Source: Cryomorphaceae bacterium (GTDB lineage: Bacteria; Bacteroidota; Bacteroidia; Flavobacteriales_D; SKUL01). Taken from it: a stretch of 49,860 bases of DNA. Below the pieces are notes generated by a model. The model was not told the DNA's origin. It saw only the letters and a program-made list of their open reading frames with translations, and did not search any database. The translations under genes were made by a program, and so were the position numbers. Shown one piece after another: positions 1 to 8,716 of the stretch. Location of the stretch: assembly GCA_007695365.1 (NCBI GenBank), contig REDV01000057.1, forward strand, positions 1 to 49,860, read 5' to 3'. Within the stretch, counting starts at the first letter, position 1; each line of letters opens with the position of its first letter.

Positions 1-4
1 TCAG

Positions 5-2338
5 CTACTCCTCCGAGCCCGCCCTCTCTTTCTCCTGCATTTTCTGATAGCGCTGTATTTCGTTGGTTCCCCTGCCAAACTCGCGTTGTTTGTAGAGTTT
101 GAAGCGAGAAGGCTGCGCACGGCGGGGCCATGCGTTGTTGCCCAGATCAGCGTCGGCCGTTTCGAGGTGGGGATCGAGCATGATGGATACCGCTTCCTTG
201 TCGGTAACAAAAACCTTGGTAACCTTCTCGGTGTTCTTTCGCCAGATTTCTGCCGGTATGCGGCGGATTTCTTTGGTGCCATCGGCGTACTCAAATTCAA
301 GAATAAGCGGCATCACCAAACCACCTATATTGCGGAAGGTGATTTCGTAGAACTGCTGACCTGATTGCAGTCGCGCCAGTTCCTCGTCGCTCAATGACGC
401 AATGTAGCGCTCGTAAGCCACTTCCTCATGCTTGGCAAAAGCTTCGTGGCGGTCAAAATCGGAGTAGAAATCACGAAGGGTTGAATCCTTGTCTGCCAGT
501 CGTTTTGGCATTTCCTCACGGTTGCGGATTTCGCTGATGTGCTCGCGCTCGTTGGCTTTTTGCTCTTCGCGCCATGCCCTGATGTCTTCGGGGTTGCGGG
601 TGTTGATTTGAAACCAGCGGACGTCATCGATGGAAATATCCACGTGGTCCGTTGTAAAGAACCAACCTCGCCAGAACCAGTCTAAATCCACGCCCGAGGC
701 ATCTTCCATGGTGCGGAAAAAATCCGCGGGTGTAGGATGCTTAAACATCCAGCGGTTGGCGTATTCCTTAAAGGCAAAGTCAAACAACTCGCGCCCCATC
801 ACTGTTTCGCGCAGAATATTGAGCGCAGCCGTGGGCTTGGCGTAGGCGTTGTTTCCGAGCTGAAACACACTTTCGGAGTTGGTCATGATGGGCACCTGGG
901 TGCTTTTATCGCCACTCATGTACTCCACAATGCTGGCCGGAGTGCCGCGACGCGAGGGAAAATCTGCGTCAAACTCACGCTCGGTAAGGAATTGCAAAAA
1001 GGTGTTGAGGCCTTCGTCCATCCAGGTCCATTGGCGCTCGTCTGAGTTCACAATCATCGGGAACCAGTTGTGGCCTACTTCGTGGATGATGACCCCAATC
1101 ACTCCCCATTTCATGCGCTCGGAGTAGGTGCCGTCGGGCTCACAGCGACCGTAATTAAAACAAATCATTGGGTACTCCATCCCGATGCGGTCGGCGTTCA
1201 CAGAGATGGCTACCGGATACGGGTAATCAAAGGTGAATTTGCTGTAGGTTTTAAGGGTGTGCACCACGGTTCGGGTGCTGTATTGCTCCCACAGCGGATT
1301 GGCCTCCTTGGGGTAGTAAGACATGGCCATTACGGTTCGGCCGTCAAAATCTACACCTTGCGCGTCCCAGATAAACTTGCGGCTGCTGGCAAAGGCAAAA
1401 TCGCGCACATTGTCGGCCTTAAAGCGCCATGTTTTGGTTCCCGAGGCGCGGCCTTTTTCGATTTCTTCGGCTTCTTTCTGCGAGAGAATCATCACGGGTT
1501 GGTCGGCCGTGCGGGCTCTGTCGAGCCTGGAGCGTTGCTTTTCAGAAAGCACATCGCGGGGGTTTTGCAGCACGCCTGTAGAACCCACCATGTGGTCGGC
1601 AGGTGCTGTAATGCGCACATCGTAATTCCCAAAGTTGAGGGTAAACTCACCTGCGCCGAGAAATTGTTTGTGCTGCCAGCCGTCGTGATCATTGTACACG
1701 GCCATGCGCGGATAGAACTGCGCGATGGTGTAGAGGTAGTTGCTGTCGGCTTCAAAGAATTCGTATCCCGAGCGCCCGCCAATCTTCATGCGGTCGTTGA
1801 TGTTGTACCACCACTTGATTCGAAAAGTATAGGCCGCTCCGGCCGGCAACTGGCGTGGCATATCAATGCGCATCATGGTTTTGTTGATGGTAAAAGGAAG
1901 GTCTTTGCCGTCTTTGTCTTTTACCCAGTCAATTTTAAAACCTCCGTCAAAATCGGGTTCCCAGTAATCAATGTCGGCAAAGCGCAGCGAGTCGCCCATA
2001 GAGCTTGTGCGGGTTTTGTAGGTGTCCGAATCGCGCGCCCGCACGTTCTGGTCGAGCTGCACCCACAGGTATCGCAACTGGTCGGGAGAGTTGTTGAAGT
2101 AGGTGATGGTTTCCTCGCCGTAAATACGCTGGTTGTCATCGTCGAGCGTGACGTCAATCTGGTAATCTGCCCGCTGCTGCCAGTAACGGTGACCGGGGGC
2201 ACCCGAAGCTGCCCGGTACACATTGGGGGTGGGAAGCAGGTCGTCAATCTGGGCAAATTTGTGTGGCTTATCCTGCGCGTTTGAGGGCGCACACCACATC
2301 AAGCCGGCTAGTATGAGAAAGAAACCAAGGTATTTCAT
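5..2338 (-). CDS. Exported M1-family zinc metallopeptidase
   Basis: This gene encodes a gluzincin peptidase of family M1, which hydrolyses peptides from the N-terminus using one zinc ion. The protein has 777 residues. The zinc motif HEVGH lies at about residues 419-423, and the third zinc ligand is the Glu of WMDEG 19 residues further on. A GMEYP sequence stands in the place of the GAMEN exopeptidase motif. The N-terminus MKYLGFFLILAGLMW...SNA is a signal peptide, so the start at 2338 is preferred over an upstream in-frame ATG at 2356. The product should act in the periplasm or at the cell surface. The reading frame is complete at its C-terminus, with TAG at 5-7. It diverges from a DUF6702 gene with only 75 bp between the two starts. 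The exact substrate cannot be read from sequence. Confidence 0.93.
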   Translation of the reverse strand: MKYLGFFLILAGLMWCAPSNAQDKPHKFAQIDDLLPTPNVYRAASGAPGHRYWQQRADYQIDVTLDDDNQRIYGEETITYFNNSPDQLRYLWVQLDQNVRARDSDTYKTRTSSMGDSLRFADIDYWEPDFDGGFKIDWVKDKDGKDLPFTINKTMMRIDMPRQLPAGAAYTFRIKWWYNINDRMKIGGRSGYEFFEADSNYLYTIAQFYPRMAVYNDHDGWQHKQFLGAGEFTLNFGNYDVRITAPADHMVGSTGVLQNPRDVLSEKQRSRLDRARTADQPVMILSQKEAEEIEKGRASGTKTWRFKADNVRDFAFASSRKFIWDAQGVDFDGRTVMAMSYYPKEANPLWEQYSTRTVVHTLKTYSKFTFDYPYPVAISVNADRIGMEYPMICFNYGRCEPDGTYSERMKWGVIGVIIHEVGHNWFPMIVNSDERQWTWMDEGLNTFLQFLTEREFDADFPSRRGTPASIVEYMSGDKSTQVPIMTNSESVFQLGNNAYAKPTAALNILRETVMGRELFDFAFKEYANRWMFKHPTPADFFRTMEDASGVDLDWFWRGWFFTTDHVDISIDDVRWFQINTRNPEDIRAWREEQKANEREHISEIRNREEMPKRLADKDSTLRDFYSDFDRHEAFAKHEEVAYERYIASLSDEELARLQSGQQFYEITFRNIGGLVMPLILEFEYADGTKEIRRIPAEIWRKNTEKVTKVFVTDKEAVSIMLDPHLETADADLGNNAWPRRAQPSRFKLYKQREFGRGTNEIQRYQKMQEKERAGSEE

Positions 2339-2400
2339 GGGCAACTGGGGGTTCAACTTTGCGAAGCGGCTAAATTAAGGAAAATGCCCTGTGCAATGCC

Positions 2401-2408
2401 TATTTTTG
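2401..2408 (+). promoter_or_regulatory. Minus-7 promoter box (TATTTTTG)
   Basis: This is a perfect match to the Bacteroidota TAnnTTTG box. It ends 5 nt before the ATG of the DUF6702 gene at 2414, so transcription would begin at or next to the start codon and the mRNA would be nearly leaderless. Confidence 0.6.
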
Positions 2409-2413
2409 CCCGT

Positions 2414-2926
2414 ATGAAAACAGCGCTGATTTGTGTTCTGCTTATCGCGGCTCCATGGCTCACAGGTTCACCGCCGGTACACGAGGTGTACGTAAGCCTC
2501 GCTCAAATTGAATACAACCCCGAAGCCCATACCCTGGAGGTTGCGCTCAAGCTCTTTACCGACGACACCGACCGTTGTGTAGGCCGCAGGTTTCGGGAGA
2601 ACCTCCGGCTGGGCGAAGCCGATGAGCACGCGCAAAGCGATTCCCTTTTGATGGCCTATGTAGACGAGCATTTCCAGCTTCAATGCGGAGAAGTAAGGCT
2701 TCATCCGCGCTACTACGGCAAGGAGGTAAGCATTGATGAAACATGGGTTTATTTTGACTACCCCATTGAATGTGAACCCGGAGTCGACTTAAAAGTGAGC
2801 AACCGCATTTTTACGGAAGTGTTTGTGGCGCAGGTGAATCTGGTAAAATTCGAAGGGCCGGGTGTTCAGGCGCAAAGCCTTCAACTCACCCACGATCAAT
2901 ACCGCGGAACGCTGCAACTGCCATGA
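2414..2926 (+). CDS. Exported DUF6702-family protein
   Basis: The predicted product has 170 residues and starts with a clear signal peptide (MKTALICVLLIAAPWLTGS). The mature part resembles DUF6702 proteins of Bacteroidota: the opening VHEVYVSLAQIEYNPEA is followed by alternating beta-strand-like segments and a conserved YYGKEV stretch. The function of the family is unknown. The start at 2414 is chosen over 2384 because of the signal peptide and because the minus-7 box at 2401-2408 lies between the two. Its stop overlaps the nth start by 4 nt (ATGA), so the two genes are translationally coupled. Members of this family often lie beside M1 peptidase genes, and here the M1 gene is the divergent neighbour. 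Confidence 0.8.
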   Translation: MKTALICVLLIAAPWLTGSPPVHEVYVSLAQIEYNPEAHTLEVALKLFTDDTDRCVGRRFRENLRLGEADEHAQSDSLLMAYVDEHFQLQCGEVRLHPRYYGKEVSIDETWVYFDYPIECEPGVDLKVSNRIFTEVFVAQVNLVKFEGPGVQAQSLQLTHDQYRGTLQLP

Positions 2927-3573
2927 CCAAAAAAGAGAAAGCAGCTTTTGTGATGGAGCAATTGGAGCGTCTGTACCCTGAAACGCCCGTGCCGCTCAAC
3001 CATGTTGACCCCTATACCTTGTTGGTTGCTGTGCTGCTCAGCGCACAATGCACCGACGCCCGTGTAAACCAGATCACGCCATTGCTTTTTGAACGCGCCG
3101 ATAATCCGCACGACATGGTGAAACTCACGGTGGATGAAATCAGGGAAATCATCAAGCCCTGCGGGTTGAGTCCGGCAAAATCCAAAGCCATTTACGGATT
3201 GTCTGAAATCATTCTGGAGAAGCACGGCGGAGAGGTTCCGCAAACTTTTGAGGAGCTTGAGGCGCTGCCCGGTGTGGGACACAAAACAGCATCCGTGGTG
3301 ATGGCCCAGGCGTTTGGTGTGCCGGCTTTTCCGGTTGATACGCACATTCACCGCTTGATTTACCGCTGGGGACTGAGCACCGGCAAAAGCGTTGAACAAA
3401 CCGAAAAAGACTGCAAAAAGCTCTTTCCGCGAGATAGCTGGAACAAGCTGCACCTGCAGATTATCTTTTACGGCCGCGAGTACTCTCCTGCCCGGGGGCT
3501 GGACCTCAACAAGGATTTCATTACGGCAGCCATCGGGCGGAAGTCGGTGATTCAGAAGGCTGGGAAAAAGTAG
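2923..3573 (+). CDS. nth: Endonuclease III (DNA glycosylase/AP lyase) without Fe-S cysteines
   Basis: This is a base-excision-repair glycosylase of the HhH-GPD superfamily that removes oxidised pyrimidines and cleaves the abasic site. The helix-hairpin-helix LPGVGHKTASVV contains the catalytic Lys, and the catalytic Asp lies in PVDTHIHRL. The length of 216 residues is normal for the family. The usual C-terminal C-x6-C-x2-C-x5-C cluster that binds [4Fe-4S] is absent. After FYGREY the chain runs SPARGLDLNKDF with no cysteine, and the only Cys residues in the protein are elsewhere. The gene overlaps the upstream DUF6702 gene by 4 nt. Activity as a glycosylase is expected, because the catalytic residues are intact. 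Confidence 0.93.
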   Translation: MTKKEKAAFVMEQLERLYPETPVPLNHVDPYTLLVAVLLSAQCTDARVNQITPLLFERADNPHDMVKLTVDEIREIIKPCGLSPAKSKAIYGLSEIILEKHGGEVPQTFEELEALPGVGHKTASVVMAQAFGVPAFPVDTHIHRLIYRWGLSTGKSVEQTEKDCKKLFPRDSWNKLHLQIIFYGREYSPARGLDLNKDFITAAIGRKSVIQKAGKK

Positions 3574-3679
3574 CCAGGCCTAAGAGCGTTAATTGAAGGA
3601 GCGGAATTGAGATTTACTGGTGGTTTAAATCCTTTCCGAAAACACTCATATCTGCCTTGGCAACTCGTGGGATAGTTCT

Positions 3680-3687
3680 TAACTTTA
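3680..3687 (+). promoter_or_regulatory. Near-consensus minus-7 box (TAACTTTA)
   Basis: This differs from TAnnTTTG at one position. It ends 4 nt before the ATG of the nucleotidyltransferase antitoxin gene, a geometry consistent with a leaderless transcript. Confidence 0.4.
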
Positions 3688-3691
3688 TACA

Positions 3692-3976
3692 ATGATTACG
3701 CAGCGCCAGAAACAAGCGATTAAGGATGTCCTTTCGGCCTACAAACCCATCATGATTGGTTTGTTTGGGTCTTATGCACGCGGCGAACAGAACTCAAAAA
3801 GTGACCTTGATTTACTGGTAGACTTTGACGACAATGTTAACCTACTAGATATCATAGGAATGGAGCAAGAACTGAGCGCCAGATTGGGAATCAAGGTTGA
3901 CCTCGTAACCAGACGTTCATTACACCCACGACTCAAGGAATACGTAGAGCGCGACCTAATCATTCTGAAACAATGA
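3692..3976 (+). CDS. mntA: MntA-type minimal nucleotidyltransferase (antitoxin)
   Basis: This 94-residue protein is a stand-alone nucleotidyltransferase with the family signature GS-x10-DLD: GSYARGE begins at about residue 26 and SDLDLLVDF follows. In characterised MntA-HepT modules the enzyme adds AMP residues to a Tyr of the HepT RNase and neutralises it. The C-terminal KVDLVTRRSLHPRLKEYV segment is typical of the family. Its stop overlaps the start of the HEPN partner by 4 nt (ATGA), so this is a two-gene toxin-antitoxin operon. Assignment as antitoxin follows from the family and the pairing. Confidence 0.9.
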   Translation: MITQRQKQAIKDVLSAYKPIMIGLFGSYARGEQNSKSDLDLLVDFDDNVNLLDIIGMEQELSARLGIKVDLVTRRSLHPRLKEYVERDLIILKQ

Positions 3977-4323
3977 AAAAGGAGCCTGCTATTTACCTGG
4001 AACACATTGCTGGTTGCTCGCTGAAAATTCTTCAGTACACCGAAAACATAACGCAAAATGACTTCATGCTGAACACATTGGTTCAGGACGCGGTAATCCG
4101 AAACCTCGAAATAATTGGAGAAGCGACAAAGCAACTGGATCATGACTTTCGCTCAAAATACAGCGAAATCGAATGGAAGAAAATTGCAGGAATGCGTGAC
4201 AAGCTTATTCATGACTACATTGGGGTTGATTTATGGGCTGTATTCAAGGTGGTAAAGGATATTATACCTGAGTTTCATCAGCAAATTTCAGACATCATTC
4301 AGCGCGAATCCGATGGTGCCTGA
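3973..4323 (+). CDS. hepT: HepT-type HEPN RNase (toxin)
   Basis: This protein has 116 residues and a HEPN fold. It carries the RNase signature R-x4-H-x-Y in MRDKLIHDYIGVD. The preceding IRNLEIIGEATKQL helix is typical of HepT-like (former DUF86) proteins. HepT cleaves RNA when it is not AMPylated by its MntA partner, and the Tyr of the R-x4-H-x-Y motif is the modification target in studied members. The gene overlaps mntA by 4 nt and has no further partner downstream. The motif is intact, so an active toxin is likely. Confidence 0.9.
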   Translation: MKKEPAIYLEHIAGCSLKILQYTENITQNDFMLNTLVQDAVIRNLEIIGEATKQLDHDFRSKYSEIEWKKIAGMRDKLIHDYIGVDLWAVFKVVKDIIPEFHQQISDIIQRESDGA

Positions 4324-4417
4324 CGTAGGAGGAGTCCGGATTCCAGAGGAGCCATTCGCCATTACAGGTTCATCTGGCTGAGTACATTTTCAATTGTCTT
4401 TCCTTAATTTGGCGGCT

Positions 4418-5536
4418 ATGCCGACCATGTTGCAGGATAAACCCAAAACCTACTTCCACGGCCTCGACGGTCTGCGGTTTCTGGCGTTTATGGTGGTGAT
4501 GGGCGCACACCTGGCGCACCCGCTGTCGGCAGAGTATGAAACCGGATGGCTCCACTACGTGCTGAGCTGGTTTCAATTTGGTTACCTGGCGGTAGATTTA
4601 TTTTTTGTGCTCTCTGCCTTCCTGATTTCATGGTGGGGTTTTCGCGAAATGGAGCAGCATGGCCGCTTCAGGTTCAGAAGGTATTTTGCACGCCGCGCCA
4701 TCCGAATCTGGCCGCTTTACTTTTTGATGGTGCTTATTTCGGTGCTGGTCATTCAGCTTCAGCGCGCGGGCGGCATGCCTGAATCGCCCATGCCTTCCAT
4801 CTGGCACTATCTCACCTTTACGCTCAATTTTGCGGCACTGGAAGGCGACCAGTTTCTGATGGTGATTCTGTGGTCCATTTCGGTGGAAGAGCAGTACTAC
4901 ATCCTGAATGGTTTGCTCATGCGTTTTGCACCGCGTTACTTTGCTGCTGTGAATGTGTTGATTTGGGGCGGCTCCATTGTTTTCAGAATCATGCACCTTG
5001 ATGCTCCCCTCACCCTGCACTACCATACGCTAAGTGTAATGGCGTGTTTTGCCGCCGGAAATCTTCTCGCCTGGCTTATTTGCCGCAGCCGATACAAATC
5101 CACACTGGAAAACTTCTACCGGCAGCAAGGCGCCAATATCCCGCTATGGCTGCTTGTGGGCGGACTCGCTGCCTACCCCATTCTCGCAAGCTACCCATGG
5201 GTCTTTGCGCTGGAGAAAGCCTGGATTCCGGTTTTGTTCGCTGCCGCCATCGGCTACCAGTACTTTCGCACATCCGGTATTTTCAGCCTGGAAAAAAGGC
5301 GTTGGATCAACTACCTCGGCAAAATTTCCTACGGGCTTTATTGTTTTCACGGACTGGTCATTGCAGTTTTCGTGAATACCCTACATGTAGCCGGAATGAC
5401 CTATCCTCCACAGCAACCCTGGCTGGCACTTGTGGTTTATCCGATGTTGATGTTGTGCTGCACGGTGCTGCTGGCACACCTCTCATACCGCTGGTTTGAA
5501 CTGCCCGTGCTTAGACTTCGCGACCACTTTCGATAA
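4418..5536 (+). CDS. Membrane acyltransferase, OafA/YrhL-like (acyltransferase family 3)
   Basis: The 372-residue product is a polytopic inner-membrane O-acyltransferase of family 3. Near the N-terminus GLDGLRFLAFMVVMGAHLAHP contains the conserved His. FFVLSAFLIS and the basic RRAIRIWPLYF loop, both family hallmarks, follow, and about ten hydrophobic helices cover the protein. Such enzymes acetylate or otherwise acylate cell-surface polysaccharides or lipids, but the substrate here is unknown. The start at 4418 is chosen because a degenerate box TTAATTTG (4404-4411) lies just upstream of it, and an in-frame start at 4394 would place that promoter inside the gene. An in-frame ATG at 4427 is also possible. 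The gene appears to be transcribed alone. Confidence 0.88.
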   Translation: MPTMLQDKPKTYFHGLDGLRFLAFMVVMGAHLAHPLSAEYETGWLHYVLSWFQFGYLAVDLFFVLSAFLISWWGFREMEQHGRFRFRRYFARRAIRIWPLYFLMVLISVLVIQLQRAGGMPESPMPSIWHYLTFTLNFAALEGDQFLMVILWSISVEEQYYILNGLLMRFAPRYFAAVNVLIWGGSIVFRIMHLDAPLTLHYHTLSVMACFAAGNLLAWLICRSRYKSTLENFYRQQGANIPLWLLVGGLAAYPILASYPWVFALEKAWIPVLFAAAIGYQYFRTSGIFSLEKRRWINYLGKISYGLYCFHGLVIAVFVNTLHVAGMTYPPQQPWLALVVYPMLMLCCTVLLAHLSYRWFELPVLRLRDHFR

Positions 5537-5586
5537 GGAACTTCGCTCAAAAATGGTTATTCTTGTATGACCAAAATCACCGCACC

Positions 5587-5901
5587 ATGAGCGAAGAACG
5601 CATCGCCAGTTTTCGTGAATTCTACCCCTACTACCTGCGCGAACACCGTTTGCGGGGCACCCGCATCACGCACTTTATCGGAACCACCGGTTTTTTGGTG
5701 GCGCTCATTCTGGCAATCTCTACCCCCAACGCGTGGTACATTCTCTATGGCGTTGTATTTGCATACGGCTGGGCGTGGATTGGTCATTTTTTTATCGAGA
5801 AGAACAAACCGGCCACTTTTCGCTATCCATTGTGGTCATTGATGAGTGATTTTAAGCTTTACTTTCAGATTATTGCCGGGAAGGAAAATTTTGGAGAATG
5901 A
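5587..5901 (+). CDS. Mpo1-like (DUF962) membrane protein
   Basis: This 104-residue protein matches the Mpo1-like family. It has an N-terminal FREFYPYYLREHRLRGTRITHFIGTTG with His residues, two hydrophobic helices, and the WIGHFFIEKNKPATFRYPLWSLMSDF signature. In yeast, Mpo1 is an Fe(II)-dependent dioxygenase that alpha-oxidises 2-hydroxy fatty acids, and the His residues seen here match the conserved metal-binding pattern. The bacterial role is not established. The start at MSEER is preferred because the family begins there. A near-consensus promoter box TATTCTTG lies at 5558-5565. The stop overlaps the next gene by 4 nt, so it heads a three-gene operon. Confidence 0.85.
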   Translation: MSEERIASFREFYPYYLREHRLRGTRITHFIGTTGFLVALILAISTPNAWYILYGVVFAYGWAWIGHFFIEKNKPATFRYPLWSLMSDFKLYFQIIAGKENFGE

Positions 5902-6437
5902 AGTACGTAATGATTTTTGTGGCAGGCTTTGTAAGCTCATTTTCAATGGCTCAAACAACACCCGCGTTGAAAGCAGATACAGCCGACGTTTCGAGTATTG
6001 ACAATATTGTAAGCGCCTATTACGACGTTACCAACGGACCAGCGGGCCAGCGTGATTGGGCGCGTTACCGGTCGTTGTTCAGGCCTGAAGCACAACTCAA
6101 CGCGCGGGTTTTCAATCGCTCGGGGCGTTTGCAGTTCATTGGCGGAACGCTCGAGGAATACATCGCACAGGTGGATGAGTACTTTACCATAAATGGTTTT
6201 TTTGAGACGGAAATCGGTCGCACAGTACATCACTACAACGACATTGCGCAGGTTTTTACCGCCTATGATGCCCGTCTCGCAACCAACCAGGCCAGCTACC
6301 ACCGGGGCATGAAGTCCTTGCAATTGGTTTACGACGATGGGCGCTGGTGGATTGTTAATGTATTGTACAACAACGAGCCGAAGCTCAAGCCCATACCCAA
6401 TGAGTTTTTGTTCGAAAAATATCACAGCGAGCAATGA
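5898..6437 (+). CDS. Exported NTF2-like (SnoaL-type) protein
   Basis: The product has 179 residues with an N-terminal signal peptide (MKYVMIFVAGFVSSFSMA). The mature domain has the NTF2/SnoaL cone-fold pattern: an initial helix IDNIVSAYYDVTNGPAGQRDWARYRSLF, then strands ending in GMKSLQLVYDDGRWWIVNVLY. Such proteins serve as small-molecule binding or enzymatic pockets, and no catalytic residues can be named here. It overlaps the upstream Mpo1-like gene and the downstream ctlX by 4 nt each (ATGA in both cases), so the three are translated together. The export signal means it works in a different compartment from CtlX. Confidence 0.82.
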   Translation: MKYVMIFVAGFVSSFSMAQTTPALKADTADVSSIDNIVSAYYDVTNGPAGQRDWARYRSLFRPEAQLNARVFNRSGRLQFIGGTLEEYIAQVDEYFTINGFFETEIGRTVHHYNDIAQVFTAYDARLATNQASYHRGMKSLQLVYDDGRWWIVNVLYNNEPKLKPIPNEFLFEKYHSEQ

Positions 6438-7330
6438 TACCGGAAGGTGTATTGATGGTAAGGCCGCGCTGTTTTGGATACAACCCCGAAACGGCAGAAA
6501 GCAATGCATTTCAGCAGAACACTGATCTTGAGCAGGCTTCGTTCCTTGCCCGGGCCGAGTTTGATTGCATGGTTGAAGCGCTCAGCAATGCAGGCGTAAA
6601 AGTATTGGTTGCTTCCGATCCGGATGAGCCTTGCTCCGACGCCGTTTTTCCCAATAACTGGCTGGCCTGTATGCCGGATGGAACGCTCATTGTTTTCCCG
6701 ATGATGGCACCCGGCAGACGCAAAGAGGTGAATGAACCCACCATTGAGTTACTGCGTCATCACACCCTAAGTAAGCACACCATTGACCTGCGCCATCATG
6801 CGGATGTGGGCCGCTACCTGGAAGGCACAGGAAGCATCGTCTTTGACCATGCTTTCCGCATAGCCTATGCATGTGTTTCGCCTCGAACCGATATAAAGTT
6901 GTTTTCAATGCTTTGCAAAGACATAAACTACGACGCTGTATCATTTCGGGCAACCGATATACGGGGCCAAGAGATTTACCATACCAACGTAGTGATGAGC
7001 GTAGGTGCCAACAGGGTTATTCTTTGCGACGAAGCCGTGGAGGACCCGCTTGAGCGCAGTATGCTGAAAGAGCGCATCAAGCGAAGTGGAAAAGAACTGC
7101 TCATCATTTCGCTTGCGCAAATGCAAGCCTTTGCCGCAAATGCTTTTGAAGTGCGCTGCGGCGAGGATCATTGCTGGATATTTTCTGAAACCGCATGGAA
7201 TGCACTTACCGCCGATCAACAGGAATCTCTCAAAAGCGACGGCAAGATTTGCGTTGTTTCCATTCCCACCATTGAGCAACTCGGTGGCGGCAGCGCGAGG
7301 TGCATGGTTGCGGGGTTTTATGCTGCTTGA
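6434..7330 (+). CDS. ctlX: CtlX-like amidinotransferase/deiminase-superfamily hydrolase
   Basis: This 298-residue protein resembles CtlX, a member of the guanidino-group-modifying superfamily reported to be linked to citrulline use. Visible signatures are MVRPRCFGYNPET near the N-terminus, the FPNNW motif with its substrate-contacting residues, EGTGSIVFDH, the catalytic His in YHTNVVMSVG, and the catalytic Cys in GGGSARCMVAG close to the C-terminus. These match the family's fold of five pseudo-symmetric repeats. Substrates such as citrulline or a related ureido compound are inferred from family members. It is the last gene of the Mpo1-like/NTF2-like/ctlX operon and is followed by a strong terminator. 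Confidence 0.88.
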   Translation: MIPEGVLMVRPRCFGYNPETAESNAFQQNTDLEQASFLARAEFDCMVEALSNAGVKVLVASDPDEPCSDAVFPNNWLACMPDGTLIVFPMMAPGRRKEVNEPTIELLRHHTLSKHTIDLRHHADVGRYLEGTGSIVFDHAFRIAYACVSPRTDIKLFSMLCKDINYDAVSFRATDIRGQEIYHTNVVMSVGANRVILCDEAVEDPLERSMLKERIKRSGKELLIISLAQMQAFAANAFEVRCGEDHCWIFSETAWNALTADQQESLKSDGKICVVSIPTIEQLGGGSARCMVAGFYAA

Positions 7331-7367
7331 AAACGGCTGCCAAATTCTGAAATAAGAAAAGCCAAAA

Positions 7368-7400
7368 CAAAAAACCCCGCACGAGGCGGGGCTGTTTTTT
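7368..7400. terminator. Bidirectional intrinsic terminator
   Basis: A CCCCGC/GCGGGG stem with a 5-nt loop is flanked by an A-tract on one side and a T-tract on the other. It therefore works for ctlX on the plus strand and icd on the minus strand, whose ends face each other here. Confidence 0.85.
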
Positions 7401-7419
7401 TGTGATTGAAAACGCGGTG

Positions 7420-8646
7420 TTACGCCAATCGCCGCTGCAGTTCTGTATCAAGCGCCTCCAGAAAACCTTCGGTGGTGAGGTAGTGCTCTGAAGTCATCTT
7501 GTCGCCATGAATGAGCAGCGCAAGGTCTTTGGTCATTTTTCCGCTTTCTACGGTATCAATACAAACACGTTCAAGGATTTCACAGAATTTGACCAGCTCC
7601 GGGTTGTTATCGAGCTTACCTCTGAAAGCCAGTCCACGCGTCCAGGCGAAGATAGAGGCAATGGGGTTGGTAGAAGTCTTTTTGCCCTGCTGATGCTGAC
7701 GGTAATGACGGGTTACGGTACCATGCGCGGCTTCAGCTTCCATGGTTTTGCCGTCGGGTGTTACCAGTGTGGAAGTCATTAAGCCCAACGAGCCAAATCC
7801 CTGGGCTACCGTGTCGCTCTGCACATCTCCGTCGTAGTTCTTACACGCCCATACAAAACCGCCGTTCCATTTGAGAGCTGCGGCCACCATGTCGTCAATC
7901 AGGCGGTGCTCGTAGGTGATGCCCGCTTTCTGAAACTTGTCTATGAACTCGTTTTGGTACACTTCCTCAAAAATATCCTTGAAGCGGCCATCATAAGCTT
8001 TGAGGATGGTATTTTTGGTGCTGAGGTACAAGGGCCATCCTTTGGTAAGGGCCTGATTCATGCACGAGCGAGCAAAACCATAGATAGATTCATCGGTATT
8101 GTACATGCTCAGCGCCACACCATCACCCTCAAAGTTGTAAACCTCCCAGGTTTGGGTTTCTCCGCCATCTTCGGGAATGAAGCTCATGGTGAGTTTTCCT
8201 TTTCCTTTGATAACGGTATCGGTAGCCTTGTACTGATCACCAAAAGCATGACGACCAATACAAATGGGCTTGGTCCAACCTGGCACCAATCGGGGCACAT
8301 TCTTCATGATGATAGGCTCGCGAAACACCGTTCCACCCACAATGTTACGAATGGTTCCGTTGGGTGAACGCCACATTTTCTTGAGTTTAAACTCTTCCAC
8401 ACGCGCTTCATCGGGGGTGATGGTGGCACATTTGATACCTACATTGTATTTCTTGATGGCCTCGGCTGCGTCAATGGTAATTTGGTCATCGGTCTCATCC
8501 CGACTGGTCATTCCGAGGTCGTAATATCTAATATCCAGCTCAAGGTATGGAAGGATGAGTTTGTCTTTGATAAATTTCCAGATGATGCGGGTCATTTCAT
8601 CCCCGTCCATTTCAACCACCGGGTTGGTAACTTTAATTTTTTGCAT
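7420..8646 (-). CDS. icd: NADP-dependent isocitrate dehydrogenase
   Basis: This TCA-cycle enzyme oxidatively decarboxylates isocitrate to 2-oxoglutarate and makes NADPH. The 408-residue protein is of the homodimeric, eukaryote-like type: it starts [19 protein letters not shown] and contains the substrate loop [39 protein letters not shown] with the metal-binding Asp residues, and the nucleotide-binding [12 protein letters not shown]. It ends [10 protein letters not shown], which is full length. The gene appears monocistronic, with a promoter box at 8684-8691 and a terminator shared with ctlX downstream. Confidence 0.97.
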   Translation of the reverse strand: MQKIKVTNPVVEMDGDEMTRIIWKFIKDKLILPYLELDIRYYDLGMTSRDETDDQITIDAAEAIKKYNVGIKCATITPDEARVEEFKLKKMWRSPNGTIRNIVGGTVFREPIIMKNVPRLVPGWTKPICIGRHAFGDQYKATDTVIKGKGKLTMSFIPEDGGETQTWEVYNFEGDGVALSMYNTDESIYGFARSCMNQALTKGWPLYLSTKNTILKAYDGRFKDIFEEVYQNEFIDKFQKAGITYEHRLIDDMVAAALKWNGGFVWACKNYDGDVQSDTVAQGFGSLGLMTSTLVTPDGKTMEAEAAHGTVTRHYRQHQQGKKTSTNPIASIFAWTRGLAFRGKLDNNPELVKFCEILERVCIDTVESGKMTKDLALLIHGDKMTSEHYLTTEGFLEALDTELQRRLA

Positions 8647-8683
8647 TGTTACGTGTTTTTTTAAGCGATTTTCTACTGAGCGG

Positions 8684-8691
8684 CAAAGGTA
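8684..8691 (-). promoter_or_regulatory. Minus-7 promoter box for icd (TACCTTTG)
   Basis: This is a perfect TAnnTTTG match on the minus strand, 37 nt upstream of the icd start codon. The same variant TACCTTTG recurs before four other genes in the window. Confidence 0.65.
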
Positions 8692-8716
8692 GCAATCCCT
8701 GCGTTTTAAGGCGAGT

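Noticed and set aside
1070-2284. Long open frame (404 codons) antisense to the M1 peptidase
   Set aside because: It has no homology or ribosome-binding site and lies wholly opposite a well-supported gene. Its composition reflects the complementary codon use.
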